DNA from: Symsagittifera roscoffensis
Lineage: Eukaryota > Xenacoelomorpha > Acoela > Convolutidae
Direction of reading: 5' to 3'
Assembly (NCBI RefSeq): GCF_963678635.1
Contig: NC_087063.1
Span: 10,140,386-10,204,385, forward strand
Length of the DNA stretch: 64,000 nt
A program made the translations under genes and the position numbers. The notes beneath the pieces are model-generated. The model was not told the DNA's origin. It saw nothing but the letters and a program-made list of their open reading frames with translations, and did no database searches. Numbering within the stretch: the first letter of the stretch is position 1; each line of letters opens with the position of its first letter. Positions 1-9,736 of the stretch are shown here, piece after piece.

Positions 1-244
1 GTGCTTGTCGTTGAACTGGCTCTAGTGGTTCTGATAAGCGAGCATGTCGTTCTTCAAAGGTATATGGGTTATCTTGAAAGGAAATTCGTGTAGATGTTTG
101 GGGGTTTTGGGTAGTTGAAGGTGTTGTTGGGTTATCTTGGGATGATGTCGGTGAAGACTGACTGTGTGACTGTTGGTTAGCAATTTTTGATAGTTTTTGA
201 TCTATTATTTTAATGAAAAAATTTTTGTTTATTATAATATTCTT
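1..244 (-). CDS. third retroelement frame, partial, runs off left edge
   Basis: A minus-strand frame is open from 244 to 2 (81 codons) and leaves the window. It begins after a TAG at 247-245 and has no ATG inside the window. The predicted peptide is rich in Ser, Thr, Pro, Gln and Asn, as in a disordered tail or linker. It overlaps the hydrophobic frame 398-210 by about 35 bases and lies +1 relative to it, so the two may belong to one protein joined by a frameshift, an intron or a sequence lesion. Its position downstream of integrase fits an envelope-like or accessory third ORF. No family was recognised. Confidence 0.5.
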
Positions 245-398
245 CTAGAAAAAGAATTAGGAGGATTGTTGCTAGGGCGAATGTGATGATTGCTTTCTTT
301 ATACATTTGCATATTGTCAAAATGAGGGATGATAGAAATGTTATAAAGATTACAAATAGTAAAAAAATATCTGTTCTACTAAAAATGGTTCGTATCAT
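210..398 (-). CDS. short membrane-spanning peptide in the retroelement's third region
   Basis: This is a 62-codon frame with an ATG at 398-396 directly behind a TAA. Residues about 11-30 and 36-52 are strongly hydrophobic (Leu, Ile, Phe, Val, Thr), separated by a short segment with Cys and two Lys, as in a helical hairpin or a signal-anchor. It lies 812 bases downstream of the integrase tail on the same strand. Envelope proteins of errantivirus-like elements carry such segments, but nothing here identifies an envelope. It may be the membrane part of a longer protein continuing in the +1 frame off the left edge, or a chance hydrophobic frame in AT-rich DNA. Confidence 0.4.
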   Translation of the reverse strand: MIRTIFSRTDIFLLFVIFITFLSSLILTICKCIKKAIITFALATILLILFLEEYYNKQKFFH

Positions 399-1210
399 TT
401 AGATAAGTTTTGTGAATCGTGCCTGTGGATATAGTCAATAGCTTTTGAAAGCTGGAGGTATAGTTCAAATATGGAATAGAAAAAATTGCAAAAAATGATT
501 AAGATTATTACAAAAGATTCAAAGGTATCAAAAAGAAATATGATTAAAAGTTTAAATATCGTTTAAAAATTTATGAGAATGTTAAGAATTATGTTGACTG
601 GTCGAGAGAAGAGCATTTAAGAAATGGCTTCTCGATCGAATATTTTTTGTTGTTTGAGGCAATTTTCAAGTGTGGTCGAATTATTTATTGGTTTTTTGAC
701 AAGTGGGTTGAGTTTTGTGAAAAATTGTTGGGGGCAAATTTTATGGTGATCGGGAGGTTTTCTTTTTCTTTATTTTTATTTGTCAAATGATCTGGGGTAT
801 TTTTGAGATTTTTATACTTTAGGCTAATTAAAATGGTCGTTCTTTTACTTTAGGCTAAGTTAACAGATTTGTTTTGGGGGGTATTTGAGGTCTGAGTTGG
901 GGAAATATTGTTGATCTTTGGGTTATTAGATAAGGGAGGGTTATGATATTATGGTGATATTTATTTTAGTTGTCAAGTTGGAGTGATTTGCTTATTTTAG
1001 ACCTGGAGGTCGCAAAGTTATAGTTATAGATATGCCTGGAGTTTTATATCGTTCGTCTAGTTGATCTGTGTTAGAGTTAGAGAAGGTGACGGATTGGATG
1101 AATCCTATTGGCTAACTTTGAACTAGAATCGCCGCGTGTTTGTCAGCATCTTATTTTGAAAAATGAAAGTTCAAAATATTTCAGAGGTGGAAAAATTATG
1201 AAATATAAGG
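399..1210 (-). other. region between integrase tail and third frame, decayed or non-coding
   Basis: No long frame is present. On the minus strand one frame is open from about 838 to 585 with a single internal TAA, and it encodes a Lys/Asn-rich peptide; it could be the remnant of an envelope-like ectodomain or leader. No polypurine tract or LTR border could be fixed. Confidence 0.35.
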
Positions 1211-1846
1211 TTAAAACTGTTTTTGAAATTCGACTTTCTTTAATATTTTAGATTGTGGAATGAATGTTTTATAGTTTTTTCGTGGTTGATTTCTAAGTCG
1301 TGATGACTCTCTATGTTCTGATTTGTCGATTTGTTCTTGGGGTATTATTTTTTCTGTCATTTTTCTATTTTTTCTTTCTTTTTGAGGTATATTTTGATCT
1401 AGCTTTTTTGTATTGTTTTTCGTTGTAGTTGATTTTTTATTTTGGTTTTCGAGGTGAATGTCATGTTGTTCCTTTGTTTTATTTTCCATATGTGGGTTAT
1501 TTTGAATAACTTTTAAACCTGTGAAAGAATATAATTGAGTTAGTTCGCGTAGTGCGTATTCTTTTGGGTAATAAGGTAATAGGTTGTTTCGATGTTCAAC
1601 AATTTCTTTTTGGTCTGAGTCGGTGATTTTATATGTGACATCAGTGGGTTTGGCAATTATTTGGTATGGTCCTTTACGAAGGGGTTGTAATTTGTTAGAG
1701 ATTCCTTTTTGAGTGTTAAAATTGGGTATTAAAACAAATGTTCCAATTTTTAAATCGGAGGCTGGTGTAAAGCGTGAATTTATTTGCTCATTAATGTTTT
1801 GCCTTTGTAACAACTTTTTTGTTACTTTTTGGTAAATTTCATTGTG
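1211..1846 (-). CDS. integrase C-terminal (GPY/F-type) tail, separated by an in-frame stop
   Basis: This frame continues the phase of the long gag-pol frame directly behind the TAA at 1,849-1,847 and stays open for 211 codons to a TAA at 1,213-1,211. It contains the Gly-Pro-Tyr module of Ty3/gypsy integrase C-terminal domains about 60 residues in, then a Lys/Gln/Glu/Asn-rich tail ending in a basic segment. The first ATG is far downstream, so it is not an obvious independent gene. Either the stop is a lesion in this copy, or read-through or reinitiation yields a separate tail. Only one substitution is needed for interruption, and no other damage is visible. Confidence 0.85.
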   Translation of the reverse strand, partial: HNEIYQKVTKKLLQRQNINEQINSRFTPASDLKIGTFVLIPNFNTQKGISNKLQPLRKGPYQIIAKPTDVTYKITDSDQKEIVEHRNNLLPYYPKEYALRELTQLYSFTGLKVIQNNPHMENKTKEQHDIHLENQNKKSTTTKNNTKKLDQNIPQKERKNRKMTEKIIPQEQIDKSEHRESSRLRNQPRKNYKTFIPQSKILKKVEFQKQF

Positions 1847-4800
1847 TTATTTATCTCTGTTTAAAATCCATTCGGTGTGTGTACCGGAGGCTAATTTAAG
1901 AATTTGTGGGTGATGAAAATGATCTTCATCGTGTGTGTGTAAAGGTAGGTTATAACAAATTGAGTCTTTAGTCGGCTGACAATAACTTTGTGCGTTTTTA
2001 TGAGAGTTTGCTGTAAACATAATTGGTTTGCGTGGCTTTTGATTAAAAACCATTTCATATGGTGACATTCCTAAAGTTGTCGTGATTTGTGAATTATATG
2101 CTAAGGGAAATAGTTTTACATCTGCTGACCATTCGGTGTATCTTGTATCATTTCCATTGATGATACATCTAAGATATTCTTGTAGTGAACGGTTCATACC
2201 TTCGACTAAGCCGTTTGTCCAAGGTGCGTGAGATGTACGTGGTTTGTGTTTGATGTTATATAAAAGACATAGTGTGATGATTTCATTATTTATGAATTCT
2301 GTACCGTTGTCTGTAACTAAAATTTCTGGTAGTCCGAATTTAGCTATCCAGTGTTCATAAAGTGTTGTGTAAGCATAATAAGCGTTACAATGTGGTACTG
2401 GGTTAAGTGCTACATAATGTGTAAATGCGTCAACAATTACCATAATGTAGGAGTTTCCTTCGGATGAGGGTGAAATTGGTCCTTTTGTATCAAATGAAAT
2501 ACGGTGGTTAAAGTACAAACTTTGTCCTTTAAAATCTTGTTTTTGTGCTATTTGTTTTTGATTTGGATAAAGTTTATTTAGGTGACATACTATACAATCA
2601 TTGCATAGTACTTTTATCCAAATTGGTGCATTTGGAAAATAAAAGTTTTGTATGAAATTTGAATATGTTTTCTCTAATCCAGAGTGTCCTTTAATGTTTT
2701 GTGTATGTGAAATATTAAAAGCTATAAGAATCATACTTAAAGGGAGACAGGGAACTGTAGATTCATTTAATTGGTATTCTAGAAGGTCTGTGTTTTCATT
2801 AATCGTTGTATTATTAAATTTTCGAAAATATCGGAGGAGTGTTTTATTTCCTAAAATTGTTGTATCTGCTTTGACGGGTTCAGTTTTATATTTGTGCCAT
2901 GATTTTAGTTGTCTAATTACTGGGTCAAGATTTTGATATTGTTTCAAAGTAATAATTGTAATTTTATCTGTTGGGGGGAGAAAAATGTTTTCAAGTTCTA
3001 ATTTAGATAAAGGAATTGTATCAAGTGGGTCATGGAGGTCAAAAACTTGATTTATTGTGTATTTTGAATCGTTTGTTTGTGGTCCTGATAAATTTATTTT
3101 ATCAGTTAGATTTTCTTTTTCAATTAATGGAAAAAGGTCTTTTTTATGCGGGTGTTGTTTTACTCTTTTTTGTTGGGTGTTATTTTTTATCCATTGTGAA
3201 TATGGAATTGGTTTAAAAGTTGATGTTCCAAGTAGATCAACTTCGTAGTGGTTATTTTGACAATCTAAATAAAGTGGAAAGTGTTGTAGATTATTTATCT
3301 GTGATTGTTCAACGTCAGTTTTTACTGCATATTTGCATTCTAGTCGGGGTGATGTTTCATTTTCTGCAAGGTAGAATTTTATATTTTTGGGTATTTCAAC
3401 TGTAGTTTTACGTGTAAGTAATTCAGGTGGTGTATTTCGACTTAAAGTGTCTGGTAATGCAAGATTTTTTCCTGCTGTCCAAACTATATGTAAGTTTGGG
3501 AATTTCATTAGAATTAATTGAAATCTATAAACTCGGTGATTTGGATTGGATTTTTGTGTAAAGAGAAAAATGATTGGTTTGTGATCTGTAAATAGAACTG
3601 TTGGATGTTTTGATCCAAGTATCAGAAATTCATATTCTGTTAGTGTATATATTATGGCTGTACATTCTCTCATTAGAGTTGAGAGTCGTAGCTCTGCTTG
3701 GGTGAATAATCGAGAATTTGCTGATATAAGGTTCATTTTGTTTGTACCATTGTGTGATTGTAATAATGCTGCGCCGATGCCAAAGTTCGAAGCATCGCAC
3801 ATTGCATAGAATGGTTGATTTGGATCTGGAATTGTATTCGAAATTTGTTCAGTTAAGACTTTTTTAATTTCTTCAAATCGTGCTTGATGTTCTGTGTTCC
3901 ATTCAAAATTATTTTGTTGTCTAAGTATATTATAGAATGGTCTTAGGTATAATTGCATTTTATAGACATATTTGCTTAAAAAGTTTAACATTCCAAGGAA
4001 TTCTTGGATTTTCTTTTTGTTTGTTGGTGGTTGGAGCTTCTGAATAGCATCAATGCGTGATTTTAATGGAGTGATTGTTTTTCTTTCTATATTATGTCCT
4101 AAGAATTTAACTCGTGTTAAAAAGAAGTGTGATTTATCGGGGGCGGCCTTCTGATTTTCGTTCTGAAGTATTTTGTGATAGTGTTCTAAAACATTGAACA
4201 TTTCTTCTTTTGTCTGTGGTTGCATAAAAACATCGTCTAAATAAGTGATTGCATTTTTCTCGAGTATTAGTGGTCTAAAAATTTTGCTCATAAAAGCTGA
4301 AAATGCTGCTGGTCCTATGGATATTCCATAGAATAGGCGGTTGAATTCATATTGCTGATTTCCAATAACAAATTGTGTTAAGCGTCGCGATTGTTCATCT
4401 AGTGGCATTTGATTATATGCACTATTCATATCTGCGGTTGTAAAGTATTTTCCGTTTATTTTTGTTAAAATAACTTGTATTGGTTCAATAGGCCAATTGC
4501 ATTTTGATTCGTCTATTAGTGAATTAAGATATCTAGCATCTAGAACTATTTTTAATGATTCTCCTTTTGCTAGGATGATAACAGGGTTGATAAATGTGTT
4601 ACTTTTTGGTTGTTCTTCTTTGTTTACCGGTGACATAATTTTGTATTGTTCTAAAATATCGAGTAATCTGTTCACTTTATCGTGTAAGTGAATTGGTACT
4701 TTACTTGCTCTTTGTTTTTTGAAAACTGCGTCAGGTTTTAATGGGAGATGTAGTGATGAGCTGATTTTGCCAACATCAAATTTGGATGTTGCATAGACTG

Positions 4801-7800
4801 ATGAATATTTTATTAGCTGTTTGGCTAATTTATCAAATTCGTCTTGTGTTATTTGTGAATGTTGGAAGTTAAACATTGTTAAAAATTTCTGTTGATTCTC
4901 TGTATAGTTATTGATGTTGAATCTTGGTTTGAAATATGGGGTTTTTGTGAAATAGTCTTTATTTATTTTTTCATTACTTATTATATTATTTATGGATAAT
5001 TCTTCATTAAGAATTGTGGATTGACAAATATCTAATAATTGGAGTATATTATTTACGCGGTATGCTTTTTCGTGTATTGGTGATATCGTAGCGTTGGTTT
5101 CGCAATAGCCTAAAAGTCCTAAAGGTAATGTTACTTGATAGGGTGTATTGTTGTATACATGTAGAGAAATAATATCTGAATTCGAGTTTTTCAAATATTT
5201 TATGGATGAGATTGTCATTTTGAAAAACTTATGGATAGGTTTGAATTCAAAATCTGACATATAGAGTTGTTGTTTATTTTGTTTTTTATCATATTGGTGT
5301 ACTTGTTTTATTGAAAAATTATATATGTTTCCTGATAGTGGTTTCAGGTGTTTTCTTTGTTGGTTATATATTGGATAAAATTTTGAAAAGAATGGTGGTT
5401 GTTTATTTAATCTTTGAAAAAATGTTAGGGATGTGTCTTTTGTTTTTGTGTATTTATCTTTTATCAATATTTTACTATTCAAGATGTTGATTGTTGGTAT
5501 ATATTTAGAGATAAATGGTATTCCAATGATATTGTGTTTAATATCAGTGATATGAAATATTTGTTTAACTGGTTTATTTAAAATTTTATTCTGCTCTATT
5601 GTTCTTGTAGGGAGAAGAAATAATTGAATTTTTCCATAGTTTACCAATGTTGATCCTTGTGCTGTTGCTAGTTTACTGGAGGTTTCAAGAGGCGTTAGTT
5701 TTGGGTGTAATGTCTTTATCTCATTCCATGTGGGAATGTTTATTATATTTGATTCTGCTCCTGAATCAATTAGAAAATCAATTTCAAGATCTGGTGGTTG
5801 AAATTCTTTGTTTCTTGGACTTTCTAAAAGAAATGGTATTGTCCAAATTTTTTCTTTAGGTTGTTCTTTTTGTATATTTTGATAGATGTGACTTGTATTC
5901 AAGCATTTTGTTTTGTCATTTTCATTGGATTTATTTGTAGTGTTGATTTCGTTAGTTTCTTGTGTTGTTTGTGTGGAATGGATGGGTTCAATATAAAAAT
6001 TGTGAAGGAGTTCTAATTGGTTTTCATATATATGTGATGAAAAAGGTTGTTCATATATAATAGGTTCGTAGTCATTTTCGACTGTTATCATATTAATCGA
6101 GGTAGTGTTTTCTGTTTCACTTTCTGAATCTGATGATCCACAGTTTATTTGATTTAGTTGTAGTTCGTCATTTACTGTGTCATCAATACCTGGGGGGTCT
6201 GATGTTGTTTCCGGATTTGATTGTACTTGGTTTATATGTCTTTGATGTTTAGGTGTACTATTTCTGTGGCGATTGTTGGAATTGTTATAATGATTATTAT
6301 TTCTGTGTGGTGATTGGGAATAATTTCTATAACGATTATTATAACTTGAATGTCGATTTTGTGAATTGTTTCGTGATCTATTTTGATAATTATTGTTTGA
6401 TCTGTGATAGTTTGATCTGTTATATGAGTTATTCCTTGATCGATTGTTCGGGTAATTCTGATTTCGGTTGTTTGAATAACTTCTATTTAGATTATTGGAG
6501 TAGTTTCTATTCCTATTATATGATGAGTTTCGTGACTGATTGTTTGGATAGTATCTATTCCTTGATTGGGAATTAGATCTAGAAACAAATTGTGTTGTAT
6601 TTGAATTTGATCTGGAATAGTTATTTCGACTATTTGGTCTATTGTAATGATTTTGTGACGAATTTTGTGTATTTCTTCGTTCTGGTGATCTTCCTCTATA
6701 ACTTGGGTTATATGGTGATTGATTTCTCGTGTAATTGGTATTGTTCGGAAGTGGTTTTCCTGAACTGTTGTTGCTGTATACATTTTTGTTCGGTAGATTT
6801 TGATCTTTCTTCATGTACTGATAGAATGATTTATTTGGTTCTTTATATTTTTGAGGTTTGTTTTGATTATCTTGTTGTTTTTGTCTACATTCAGAAATAC
6901 TATGTCCGTATCGTCGGCAATAATTACACCATTTTTTGAAAGATGGTTTGCCTTTAAAGTTTGGGTGTTTTTCATAAATATTGAGTATTTCAGTGATTTT
7001 TTCAACAAGGTCCGTATCTGATTCCTGTATATTGTTGATACTTGTGGTATTTGTTTCGATTCGGTTAACATATTGTAATTTCTGATTTTCTGTTTCTTCA
7101 AGTTTCATTGTGATTTCCGCTTGCTCTAGCTTGTCTACTAGTTTTCGAAAATCTAAATCGGGCTCTCGAATTGAGGAGGGATTGGATGCTCTCTTTTTTA
7201 TTGCTATTTTCCTTAATTGAGGTGTTAAGGTCATCATTAAGATTTCTGTCATTTTTGTTGTTTTATAATCGTGTGTATTTAATGAATCTGCTTTTCGAAC
7301 TAGTGTTTTGATACGTACTGCTAATTGTTTGATGGTTTCATTCGGTAATCTGCGAATTTCATTACATAAAACTCTTTGTTGTTGTTTATTTCTTTCGGAG
7401 TCAAACATTTTTGAAAATTCTTGTGTAAATCTCTTCCAATTTGATTTTATTTCTATAGGCAATACTGAAAACCATTTGTGGGCTGCGCCGTCTAAGGTTG
7501 TCTGTATCAACGCTGTGCGTCGATGTATCCAGTTTTGATGTAGTGGCGTATTAATTGGTTCAGGTCCTATATTTAAAATTAAATTTGCTGTTACTGCATT
7601 TAAATAATCTTCTACAGAATATTCAGGGTCTGTTCCTGTGAATACCATTAATGGTTTGTTTGATGTTATTGATGATCCACCCATAAGGTATGGATTCATT
7701 GTCATTTGTAATGATTCTGCTGCATTTGGCATTTGTGAAAAATTTGAAAGTTGATTTTTTGTTATTTCGTGTTGTTGAAGATAATATGGAAGTGGTATTT

Positions 7801-9190
7801 CATTTTGCATTTGTGTTGGTTGATATGAGTGTGTAATCATTGGGTTTTGTGGCTGAATTGGTTGAAAGGATTGTGTATTAATTGGGTTTTGCATTTGTAT
7901 TGGTTGTTGATTTTGTGTATCTATCTGGTGTGGAGAAAAAATTCTATGATATGTATATGGTTTCTGCACTCCTTGTCCGCGATATTCTTGGGTATATGGT
8001 GCAAATATATCTGTTTGTAAATAATCCTCATCAGAGGATAGGTAATCCGTTTGATGAGGTGCTTGTTTTTTATTTTTATTCTGTTGAAAGAATGGGTAAT
8101 TTTCACTACGATCCTGTGGAGGATGTGAATTAGTTTGAAAATTTACTGAGTTGGTTGTTGCCATTGGATTATCCCAATATTGAGATCTTATCTGATTATT
8201 ATTGTTTTTTCGTGGGTGATAGTTTGTTTTTGATGAATGTGTGTAATTATAATTGTGTTCCGCAAAATTGTTTCTTGTGAACGTTCTGCGTGTTTTCGAG
8301 TTTAAACTGTTATTTCGAGTATCAGGTAAAAATGTATTGTAGTTTAATGGTGTTGCGTCAATGGTTAATGGTACTACTCTTACATAATTTCTTGTATAAG
8401 ATATTGTACTTATTGCTTGACTTGAGATTGATTGTGGGAAATCTATGAATGCATAATGAGACCATTCGGGGTCCCAAATGTAGTCTGACTGTTCTGTGAT
8501 GGCGGTATCATCGTTTGAATTTTGAGGTCTAAAATTTTTTCTTGCTTGTGAAACTAAATCTATATTATGTGTGAAATAATCTATTATAAACCATGCCAAA
8601 ATTTTTTGTAAGTCATGTTTTGTATGTTGTGAAACTTCATCTTTAGTAAAATTTTCTTTAATTATATGTAGGAAAGTTGAAAATAGTGTGATTTCATGTC
8701 GTACCCTTATATGTTTAGATGTCTCTGTCGGTGAGACATTTGGGATTGGGATTTCGTTTTCTAATATTGAGATATAACTATATATTATTGCAAAAACTTC
8801 ATTAGTAAATATGGAGTTTGCTCTTTGTGAGTTATGATATTGTATGCTTTTTATATATTCTGAGAATACTTTTGAAAATTCTAAATCAAGGTCGTCTGTT
8901 TGAATTACATATTTGCGGTGATTCGGGTTTGGTGAGGTGAATTCTATGGTGTAGATTCCGTAGTGTTGTGTCAAATTACATATATCTTTCAGATAGTGAT
9001 CAATAATTTGTCTTTTGATTTTTACATCTGGGATCTCTGTTTTACATGGGCTGATTCCGGGTTCAAACAAATTTAGGAGTAAATTCTTGCAAAATATATG
9101 CTGCCCTCTATCATTGGGTGCATCTACGAGGAAGGGGAAGATATCGTCATCATCTGGACTATCTTCACTTGGAGTGTGTGTTTGGCTCAT
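1847..9190 (-). CDS. gag-pol: gag-pol polyprotein (gag, protease, RT, RNase H, integrase)
   Basis: A single 2,447-codon frame from an ATG at 9,190 carries the structural and enzymatic proteins of the element without a gag-pol frameshift. Residues 1-530 are a long N-terminal extension with Gln/Pro-rich repeats (about 420-500). A retrotransposon gag domain lies around 535-690 (Trp573). A CCHC zinc knuckle is at C755-C758-H763-C768, followed by an Arg/Ser/Asn-rich tract to about 960. The protease has DSGA at 1142-1145. RT has YLDD at 1650-1653. RNase H begins with Asp1799. Integrase has a zinc-binding region (C2196, C2199) and the catalytic triad D2234, D2294, E2330, the last two with the usual 35 residues between. 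The frame ends at the TAA before the integrase tail. It would act in cytoplasmic particles and then insert cDNA in the nucleus. Confidence 0.96.
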   Translation of the reverse strand: MSQTHTPSEDSPDDDDIFPFLVDAPNDRGQHIFCKNLLLNLFEPGISPCKTEIPDVKIKRQIIDHYLKDICNLTQHYGIYTIEFTSPNPNHRKYVIQTDDLDLEFSKVFSEYIKSIQYHNSQRANSIFTNEVFAIIYSYISILENEIPIPNVSPTETSKHIRVRHEITLFSTFLHIIKENFTKDEVSQHTKHDLQKILAWFIIDYFTHNIDLVSQARKNFRPQNSNDDTAITEQSDYIWDPEWSHYAFIDFPQSISSQAISTISYTRNYVRVVPLTIDATPLNYNTFLPDTRNNSLNSKTRRTFTRNNFAEHNYNYTHSSKTNYHPRKNNNNQIRSQYWDNPMATTNSVNFQTNSHPPQDRSENYPFFQQNKNKKQAPHQTDYLSSDEDYLQTDIFAPYTQEYRGQGVQKPYTYHRIFSPHQIDTQNQQPIQMQNPINTQSFQPIQPQNPMITHSYQPTQMQNEIPLPYYLQQHEITKNQLSNFSQMPNAAESLQMTMNPYLMGGSSITSNKPLMVFTGTDPEYSVEDYLNAVTANLILNIGPEPINTPLHQNWIHRRTALIQTTLDGAAHKWFSVLPIEIKSNWKRFTQEFSKMFDSERNKQQQRVLCNEIRRLPNETIKQLAVRIKTLVRKADSLNTHDYKTTKMTEILMMTLTPQLRKIAIKKRASNPSSIREPDLDFRKLVDKLEQAEITMKLEETENQKLQYVNRIETNTTSINNIQESDTDLVEKITEILNIYEKHPNFKGKPSFKKWCNYCRRYGHSISECRQKQQDNQNKPQKYKEPNKSFYQYMKKDQNLPNKNVYSNNSSGKPLPNNTNYTRNQSPYNPSYRGRSPERRNTQNSSQNHYNRPNSRNNYSRSNSNTTQFVSRSNSQSRNRYYPNNQSRNSSYNRNRNYSNNLNRSYSNNRNQNYPNNRSRNNSYNRSNYHRSNNNYQNRSRNNSQNRHSSYNNRYRNYSQSPHRNNNHYNNSNNRHRNSTPKHQRHINQVQSNPETTSDPPGIDDTVNDELQLNQINCGSSDSESETENTTSINMITVENDYEPIIYEQPFSSHIYENQLELLHNFYIEPIHSTQTTQETNEINTTNKSNENDKTKCLNTSHIYQNIQKEQPKEKIWTIPFLLESPRNKEFQPPDLEIDFLIDSGAESNIINIPTWNEIKTLHPKLTPLETSSKLATAQGSTLVNYGKIQLFLLPTRTIEQNKILNKPVKQIFHITDIKHNIIGIPFISKYIPTINILNSKILIKDKYTKTKDTSLTFFQRLNKQPPFFSKFYPIYNQQRKHLKPLSGNIYNFSIKQVHQYDKKQNKQQLYMSDFEFKPIHKFFKMTISSIKYLKNSNSDIISLHVYNNTPYQVTLPLGLLGYCETNATISPIHEKAYRVNNILQLLDICQSTILNEELSINNIISNEKINKDYFTKTPYFKPRFNINNYTENQQKFLTMFNFQHSQITQDEFDKLAKQLIKYSSVYATSKFDVGKISSSLHLPLKPDAVFKKQRASKVPIHLHDKVNRLLDILEQYKIMSPVNKEEQPKSNTFINPVIILAKGESLKIVLDARYLNSLIDESKCNWPIEPIQVILTKINGKYFTTADMNSAYNQMPLDEQSRRLTQFVIGNQQYEFNRLFYGISIGPAAFSAFMSKIFRPLILEKNAITYLDDVFMQPQTKEEMFNVLEHYHKILQNENQKAAPDKSHFFLTRVKFLGHNIERKTITPLKSRIDAIQKLQPPTNKKKIQEFLGMLNFLSKYVYKMQLYLRPFYNILRQQNNFEWNTEHQARFEEIKKVLTEQISNTIPDPNQPFYAMCDASNFGIGAALLQSHNGTNKMNLISANSRLFTQAELRLSTLMRECTAIIYTLTEYEFLILGSKHPTVLFTDHKPIIFLFTQKSNPNHRVYRFQLILMKFPNLHIVWTAGKNLALPDTLSRNTPPELLTRKTTVEIPKNIKFYLAENETSPRLECKYAVKTDVEQSQINNLQHFPLYLDCQNNHYEVDLLGTSTFKPIPYSQWIKNNTQQKRVKQHPHKKDLFPLIEKENLTDKINLSGPQTNDSKYTINQVFDLHDPLDTIPLSKLELENIFLPPTDKITIITLKQYQNLDPVIRQLKSWHKYKTEPVKADTTILGNKTLLRYFRKFNNTTINENTDLLEYQLNESTVPCLPLSMILIAFNISHTQNIKGHSGLEKTYSNFIQNFYFPNAPIWIKVLCNDCIVCHLNKLYPNQKQIAQKQDFKGQSLYFNHRISFDTKGPISPSSEGNSYIMVIVDAFTHYVALNPVPHCNAYYAYTTLYEHWIAKFGLPEILVTDNGTEFINNEIITLCLLYNIKHKPRTSHAPWTNGLVEGMNRSLQEYLRCIINGNDTRYTEWSADVKLFPLAYNSQITTTLGMSPYEMVFNQKPRKPIMFTANSHKNAQSYCQPTKDSICYNLPLHTHDEDHFHHPQILKLASGTHTEWILNRDK

Positions 9191-9662
9191 TTTTTCGTTT
9201 AATGACTGTTAATAGGTAATTATCGATGTGTCTAATTGGTTGATTCCAGTTATATAAGTGTACTGGTTTGTGTTTATATTGCTTTTTTATTCGTCTTTTT
9301 CCTCTTTTTGATGAATTTGAAGTTGTTTCTGAGTCGGAAAAATATAATTGATCGTGAATGGGACAATTTTTATCAATTGATTCTTTTAATTTATAAAGTT
9401 CATCTAAATTGCTGGCTTCTGATTCTGAAAATGCGTTTCTATTTTTTGAAAATCTTTTTCGTGTGATTTGTCTTTGTTTGTTTATTATTTTTCTTTTTAG
9501 TGTTTGTCGTTTTGTTCTAATATATCCAACTGTTTGTGTATGAGGTGTGATTACAAGATCGTATTTTTTGTTATCTATTTCACAGTTGTGTAAAACGATT
9601 GTTTGTTTGTTTCCTAGATTTTTAAATGATATAAGGTTTAGGATGACGGATGCAAAAAGTTG
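9165..9662 (-). CDS. upstream frame (ORF0) without ATG, overlapping the gag start
   Basis: The minus strand is open for 165 codons between a TAA at 9,665-9,663 and a TGA at 9,167-9,165. I walked every codon: there is no internal stop and no in-frame ATG. The peptide is very basic in its middle (Lys/Arg-rich), with a Ser/Glu-rich stretch and a second Lys/Arg cluster before the end. It overlaps the first 26 bases of gag, and gag is in the +1 frame relative to it. Such length without stops in AT-rich DNA suggests coding. It may start at a non-AUG codon, be joined by splicing to an upstream ATG, or feed ribosomes into gag. No homologous family was recognised. Confidence 0.6.
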   Translation of the reverse strand, partial: QLFASVILNLISFKNLGNKQTIVLHNCEIDNKKYDLVITPHTQTVGYIRTKRQTLKRKIINKQRQITRKRFSKNRNAFSESEASNLDELYKLKESIDKNCPIHDQLYFSDSETTSNSSKRGKRRIKKQYKHKPVHLYNWNQPIRHIDNYLLTVIKRKNEPNTHSK

Positions 9663-9736
9663 TTAGATGATTTCTATTTTCTTAACCTGTTAGTCCTTAC
9701 GATTTTTTGGTTAGCTTAACCTGGGTCTTTTTTTTC

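Larger units (their letters stand above)
1..9665 (-). mobile_element. Ty3/gypsy-type LTR retrotransposon, left part cut off by window edge
   Basis: Coding on the minus strand follows the order upstream frame, gag, zinc knuckle, aspartic protease, reverse transcriptase, RNase H, integrase, then a third coding region. Integrase after RNase H is the Ty3/gypsy (Metaviridae) order. All catalytic motifs seen are canonical, so the copy is young or still selected, apart from one in-frame stop at 1,847-1,849. No pair of LTRs can be seen: the downstream LTR must lie left of base 1, and the upstream LTR, if present, lies within about 9,700-11,190. The third coding region would make it errantivirus-like in layout, but no envelope homology was established. 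Confidence 0.93.

Noticed and set aside
6253-6939. Plus-strand and alternative minus-strand frames of 98-115 codons over the zinc-knuckle region.
   Set aside because: They lie opposite or across the Asn/Arg/Ser-rich gag tract, whose low-complexity codons make other frames open by chance.
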